Shown: positions 14,801 to 16,730 of the stretch, piece after piece
Numbering within the stretch: position 1 is the first letter of the stretch
Layout: every line of letters starts with the position of its first letter
Program-made: the position numbers and the translations under genes
The notes under the pieces: generated by a model
What the model was told of the DNA's origin: nothing
What the model saw: only the letters and a program-made list of their open reading frames with translations
Database searches by the model: none
From: Pseudobutyrivibrio sp. UBA1225
Lineage (GTDB): Bacteria > Bacillota > Clostridia > Lachnospirales > Lachnospiraceae
NCBI GenBank assembly: GCA_002309345.1
Contig: DBWZ01000092.1
Span: forward strand, 37,919 to 54,648
Reading direction: 5' to 3'
DNA: 16,730 bases

Positions 14801-16574
14801 TCCTGCAGGTTCTATTGATATTGGAACACAGGCAACTACCGCTAGAAGAATAACTGTTGATTCTGATATCAAAGGAAAGCATTTCATTTTCTTTGAAGCA
14901 CAGGGCGGCCAAGTAGTATTTGATGCATGGCAGGCAGTGGCAGCTGGACAGGGAACAGTAGATCCAGGTACAACACCTGTAGATCCAGGTACAACTACGG
15001 CAACAGTAAATCCATATGCACAGTTTGAGGTAGAGTCATTGACAAGTGATGCTATGAGTGCAGCAATGACAACACCAATGAAGGATGCAGTAAGTGTTAA
15101 TCCAGGTGGATACATAGTTGTAAAGAATGTAGATTTTGCACAGGGTGTTTCAAGTATAGCTATAAAGACAGCAGGATCTAGCGCAAGTGTATTAGAAATT
15201 CGTGAAGGCTCTGCTAGTGGAGATGTAATAGGTAGAGTAATGGTTAATGCTGGAACATTAGCAAATGCAACAGAAAAAAACATTACTGCATTGAAGAATC
15301 TCCAAGGCAAGCATGATATCTACTTTGTAGTAGACGCTAAGCAAAAGGCTGTAACTATTGATTACTGGAAGGCAGTTGCTGGACAGGGTACAGTAGATCC
15401 AGGAACAACACCTGTAGATCCTGGAACAACACCTGTAGATCCAGGTACAACTACAGCAACAGTAAATCCTTACAACAAGATTGAGGCAGAGACAGCTACA
15501 CCATGCGAAGGAGCAATTAAGAATCCTACAGGAAATGCAATGGTTATTAGCGATAAGGGATATGTTCTCATTCAGAATGTGGATTTCGCAAATGGCTTAT
15601 CAGGATTTGATATATATGCTAGCGCTTCACTTCCAAAGATTAAGTTGAATGTTTACATTGATGATTCATTGACTCCTGCAGGTACTGTTGATATTGGACC
15701 ACAGGCAAATAGCGCTGTAAGAATGGTTGTTAATTCTGATATTAAAGGAAAGCATTACATTTACTTTGAAGCACAAGGCGGACAAGTAGTATTTGATGCA
15801 TGGCAGGCAGTGGCAGCAGGTCAAGGAACAACACCTGTAGACCCAGGAACAACTACTACACTGGCACGTCCAGCAATTATTTCTAGTCCATATTCTAAGG
15901 TTGAAGCTGAGACTGGTGATAACAACAAAGTAGGCGCTATAATAACTCCAAACAAACAGGCTGTTGGTATCACTGCTAATGGTTACGTTGCATGGAATGC
16001 GGACTTTACTGATGGTGTTTCTGCAATAAAAGTTAAAGCTGAATCATCACCAAAGAGTGTTCTTGAAATTAGATTAGATTCACCTAGCGGCGAGTTGCTC
16101 GGTAAAGCAGAAATCAGCACAGCTGCAGAGAAGACTATTAATATTTCAAAGAAGCTCAATGGTAGAAAGAACTTATACTTTGTAAATACTACTGCAAATA
16201 CTAATTTAATAATGGATTACTGGCTTGCTTCAAAAGAGCAGACTACAGTAACTCCACCACCAGTAGTAGAGCCACCTGTAGTTGATACAGGAATGAAGTT
16301 CAAGTATACAACAAATGAATGGAATGGCGGTTTCCAGGTTAACTGCACAGTTACAAATAATTCTGGCAAGCAAGTTTCATCATGGAAGTTAAAGATTAAG
16401 AAGAGTGATATTAATATGACCCAGAGCTGGTGCGTAAATGTTGCTCAGCAAGGAGATTACTACGTAATTACACCTATGTCATATAATTCATCACTTTCAA
16501 ATGGGCAGTCTTTAGAATTTGGTTTAATTGGCAGTGGAACTTATGGCGGCACAATTAATTATGTATTTGAGTAA
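11805..16574 (+). CDS. Secreted multi-CBM protein: ten CBM6-like modules plus C-terminal CBM2-like module
   Basis: This 1589-residue protein is predicted to be exported. Translation from 11805 gives a signal peptide (MKRKVSVVLSLLLATG, cleavage probably near VIAA-P). The frame is also open from ATG 11733, but that start would put 24 polar residues before the signal peptide and lies on the promoter palindrome. Ten modules of 110-125 residues follow, starting near 11898, 12384, 12831, 13266, 13704, 14154, 14592, 15009, 15465 and 15885. Most have NPYxxxEAE at the start, GYxxxxNVDFxxG, LEIRLD or LNVYID, TGKHxxYF and a closing DxWxA, the pattern of CBM6 beta-sandwiches. Linkers are PVDPGTT repeats; the first is rich in Q, P and E. 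The end (from 16290) resembles CBM2: NEWNGGFQVNCTVTNNSG, SSWKLKI and FGLIGSG. No catalytic domain, dockerin or sortase motif is visible. Binding to plant cell-wall polysaccharide is inferred; the ligand is unknown. Confidence 0.88.
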   Translation: MKRKVSVVLSLLLATGMAATPSMEVIAAPHIAPYGVVEAEADFKDDELKDVYTEDDGVTTVERLKTGDYILVNDVAFTQGLSNIKFKLKADSAGVIEIRDGGTSGESLGNVKFANTNGAYGDFSASLKNISGTHTIAFVVVAGTCSVDNWSAEPGSVEEDPDTTQPSQPEQPAQTEEPEQPQQPEQTVSTATVNPYNAVEAETLPRDSSLGHMLSPKGDAINIAPGKYWAVENVDFNKGLTGFVLQAKTGNGDSVLKVYLDGMTGKELASIPIKSKDEIKQYAARIASSVTGKHTVYFVTTDAAVTIDKWQAIGELGAVDPGTTPVDPGTTPVDPGQTTATVNPYSAVQVEKLSKDELNGAITPPTATDAISIMGGKHIYVNNVDFANGLGGLQVSAKTSIEGAKLDVYVDKIAGTPIASVEVAKDTKYVTKGAKFDSNIKGVHTVFFVANGGAVTLDSWNAVAGKPSTDPGTTPVDPGTTPVGDTVNPYTSNLAKNAELSNAMVTPKGDLVNILSGGYFVVKNVNFTNGVANLKVNLTSTTGSIIEVRLDKADGDKICTYRLNNQAGEKTATVSKEVTGTHDVYFMVPSSQAAVTVASWSATPAEGTPVDPGTTPVDPGTTPVDPGQTTAAINPYEKVEANALSIKEDSNAMTTPMGNGVVVNGNGYIVAENVDFSQGAAQFEVNVNSSAPSTYVDFYIDEKGDTPVASIQIRKQQFSVHTVDIGTPITGKHNVIIASRDKQFTIEYWKAIPGQGTVDPGTTPVDPGTTPVDPGTTPVGDTVNPYTSNSAKNAELSNAMVTPMGDLVNILSGGYFVAKNVNFKNGVADIKVNVTSKNTSILEVRLDKADGDKICTYRLNNQAGEKTATVGQEVTGTHDVYFMVPSGQPAVTVDSWSASPAQGTVVDPGTTPVDPGTTPVDPGTTTATVNPYNKIEAETATPCEGAMKTPTGNAMVISDKGYVLIKDLDFANGLSGFDVYASASAPRIKLNVYIDDSLTPAGSIDIGTQATTARRITVDSDIKGKHFIFFEAQGGQVVFDAWQAVAAGQGTVDPGTTPVDPGTTTATVNPYAQFEVESLTSDAMSAAMTTPMKDAVSVNPGGYIVVKNVDFAQGVSSIAIKTAGSSASVLEIREGSASGDVIGRVMVNAGTLANATEKNITALKNLQGKHDIYFVVDAKQKAVTIDYWKAVAGQGTVDPGTTPVDPGTTPVDPGTTTATVNPYNKIEAETATPCEGAIKNPTGNAMVISDKGYVLIQNVDFANGLSGFDIYASASLPKIKLNVYIDDSLTPAGTVDIGPQANSAVRMVVNSDIKGKHYIYFEAQGGQVVFDAWQAVAAGQGTTPVDPGTTTTLARPAIISSPYSKVEAETGDNNKVGAIITPNKQAVGITANGYVAWNADFTDGVSAIKVKAESSPKSVLEIRLDSPSGELLGKAEISTAAEKTINISKKLNGRKNLYFVNTTANTNLIMDYWLASKEQTTVTPPPVVEPPVVDTGMKFKYTTNEWNGGFQVNCTVTNNSGKQVSSWKLKIKKSDINMTQSWCVNVAQQGDYYVITPMSYNSSLSNGQSLEFGLIGSGTYGGTINYVFE
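13266..14500 (+). repeat. Near-duplicate modules 4 and 6 of the CBM protein
   Basis: Modules 4 (13266-13617) and 6 (14154-14500) are about 85% identical in protein by eye and offset by 888 bases. The 40 bases at 13441-13480 are identical to 14329-14368. Module 5 between them is a different type. This indicates duplication of a two-module unit. Confidence 0.85.
14592..15816 (+). repeat. Near-duplicate modules 7 and 9 of the CBM protein
   Basis: Modules 7 (14592-14943) and 9 (15465-15816) are about 84% identical in protein by eye and offset by 873 bases, again with a different module (8) between them. Long DNA stretches match, for example around the IEAETATPCEGA and GGQVVFDAWQAVAAGQG coding regions. 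Confidence 0.85.
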
Positions 16575-16616
16575 GTTTTTTAACTAGATAATAGATGTAG
16601 GTTCACAGGATAGGAT

Positions 16617-16646
16617 AAAGCCAACTTGCGAAAGCGGGTTGGCTTT
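16617..16646 (+). terminator. Probable terminator after the carbohydrate-binding gene
   Basis: AAAGCCAACTTGC (16617-16629) pairs with GCGGGTTGGCTTT (16634-16646) over 13 bp with two wobbles around a GAAA tetraloop. Only three T residues end the stem, so the U tract is weak, but the stability and the position 42 bases after the stop codon favour a terminator. Confidence 0.6.
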
Positions 16647-16730
16647 AGGATAATCTAAGTTCTTGAGGGTTTGCCAAAGTTGTTGAGGGTCTTTCATGAG
16701 GGGCTACTAGTTTTTAGCAGCTACTTGTTG
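16647..16730. other. Window end with no recognised gene
   Basis: No convincing coding sequence is seen in the last 84 bases. The word TTGAGGGT occurs twice (around 16663 and 16683), and GCTA/TAGC forms a short inverted repeat near the end. Nothing else stands out. Confidence 0.4.

Larger units (their letters stand above)
12759..15856 (+). repeat. Coding 21-base linker repeats (PVDPGTT)
   Basis: Eight linkers between modules 2 and 10 are built from one to three copies of a heptapeptide close to PVDPGTT, each encoded by 21 bases such as CCAGTAGATCCAGGTACAAC. Copy number varies between linkers. Linkers before modules 4 and 6 end in TTPVGDTV, while those before modules 3, 7, 8 and 9 end in TTATV and the one before module 5 in TTAAI. 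Proline and threonine richness suggests extended, possibly glycosylated spacers. Confidence 0.85.

Noticed and set aside
14597..15310. Long open frame on the minus strand inside the CBM gene (237 codons)
   Set aside because: It is antisense to repeated, biased coding sequence, has no ribosome binding site and resembles no family.
12759..15856. Regular repeats suggestive of a CRISPR array
   Set aside because: The repeats are in-frame PVDPGTT codons, the spacing is whole protein modules, and no cas gene is present.
16234..16574. Dockerin, sortase motif or membrane anchor at the end of the CBM protein
   Set aside because: The C terminus ends in a CBM2-like domain with INYVFE; no LPxTG-like motif, hydrophobic tail or calcium-binding dockerin repeats are present.

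Overview
The window looks like chromosome of a rumen or gut Lachnospiraceae bacterium, most likely Butyrivibrio or Pseudobutyrivibrio. This is inferred from clostridial-type glycolytic proteins, a purine set with 4Fe-4S PurF and long-form PurC and PurB, AGGAGG ribosome binding sites, moderate AT richness, and a very large secreted carbohydrate-binding protein. All ten genes lie on the + strand. No tRNA, rRNA, CRISPR array or transposase gene was seen.

Positions 1-7528 form a lower-glycolysis block: the 3' end of gap, then pgk, tpiA and gpmI. It is interrupted by two overlapping lipoprotein genes, one with Sel1 repeats and one CapA-like. The gap-pgk and pgk-tpiA gaps (341 and 491 bases) hold no genes but contain long, nearly continuous inverted repeats that would fold into rod-like RNAs in the pgk and tpiA leaders. 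Strong intrinsic terminators follow gap and tpiA, so the block is several transcription units rather than one simple operon.

Positions 7585-11512 carry purC, purF and purB (IMP and AMP synthesis). A 16-bp perfect hairpin covers the purF stop codon. The purB leader has a short hairpin that shares 17 identical bases with the pgk leader. A strong terminator at 11571-11609 closes the block.

Positions 11613-16730 hold one large gene with its own promoter-like region, which is dense in palindromes. It encodes a secreted protein of about 1589 residues: a signal peptide, ten CBM6-like beta-sandwich modules joined by PVDPGTT-type linkers, and a C-terminal CBM2-like module. It has no catalytic domain, dockerin or sortase motif. 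The modules fall into two types that alternate along most of the protein, and two pairs of modules are near-duplicates. This protein and the structured leader RNAs are the most unusual parts of the window.
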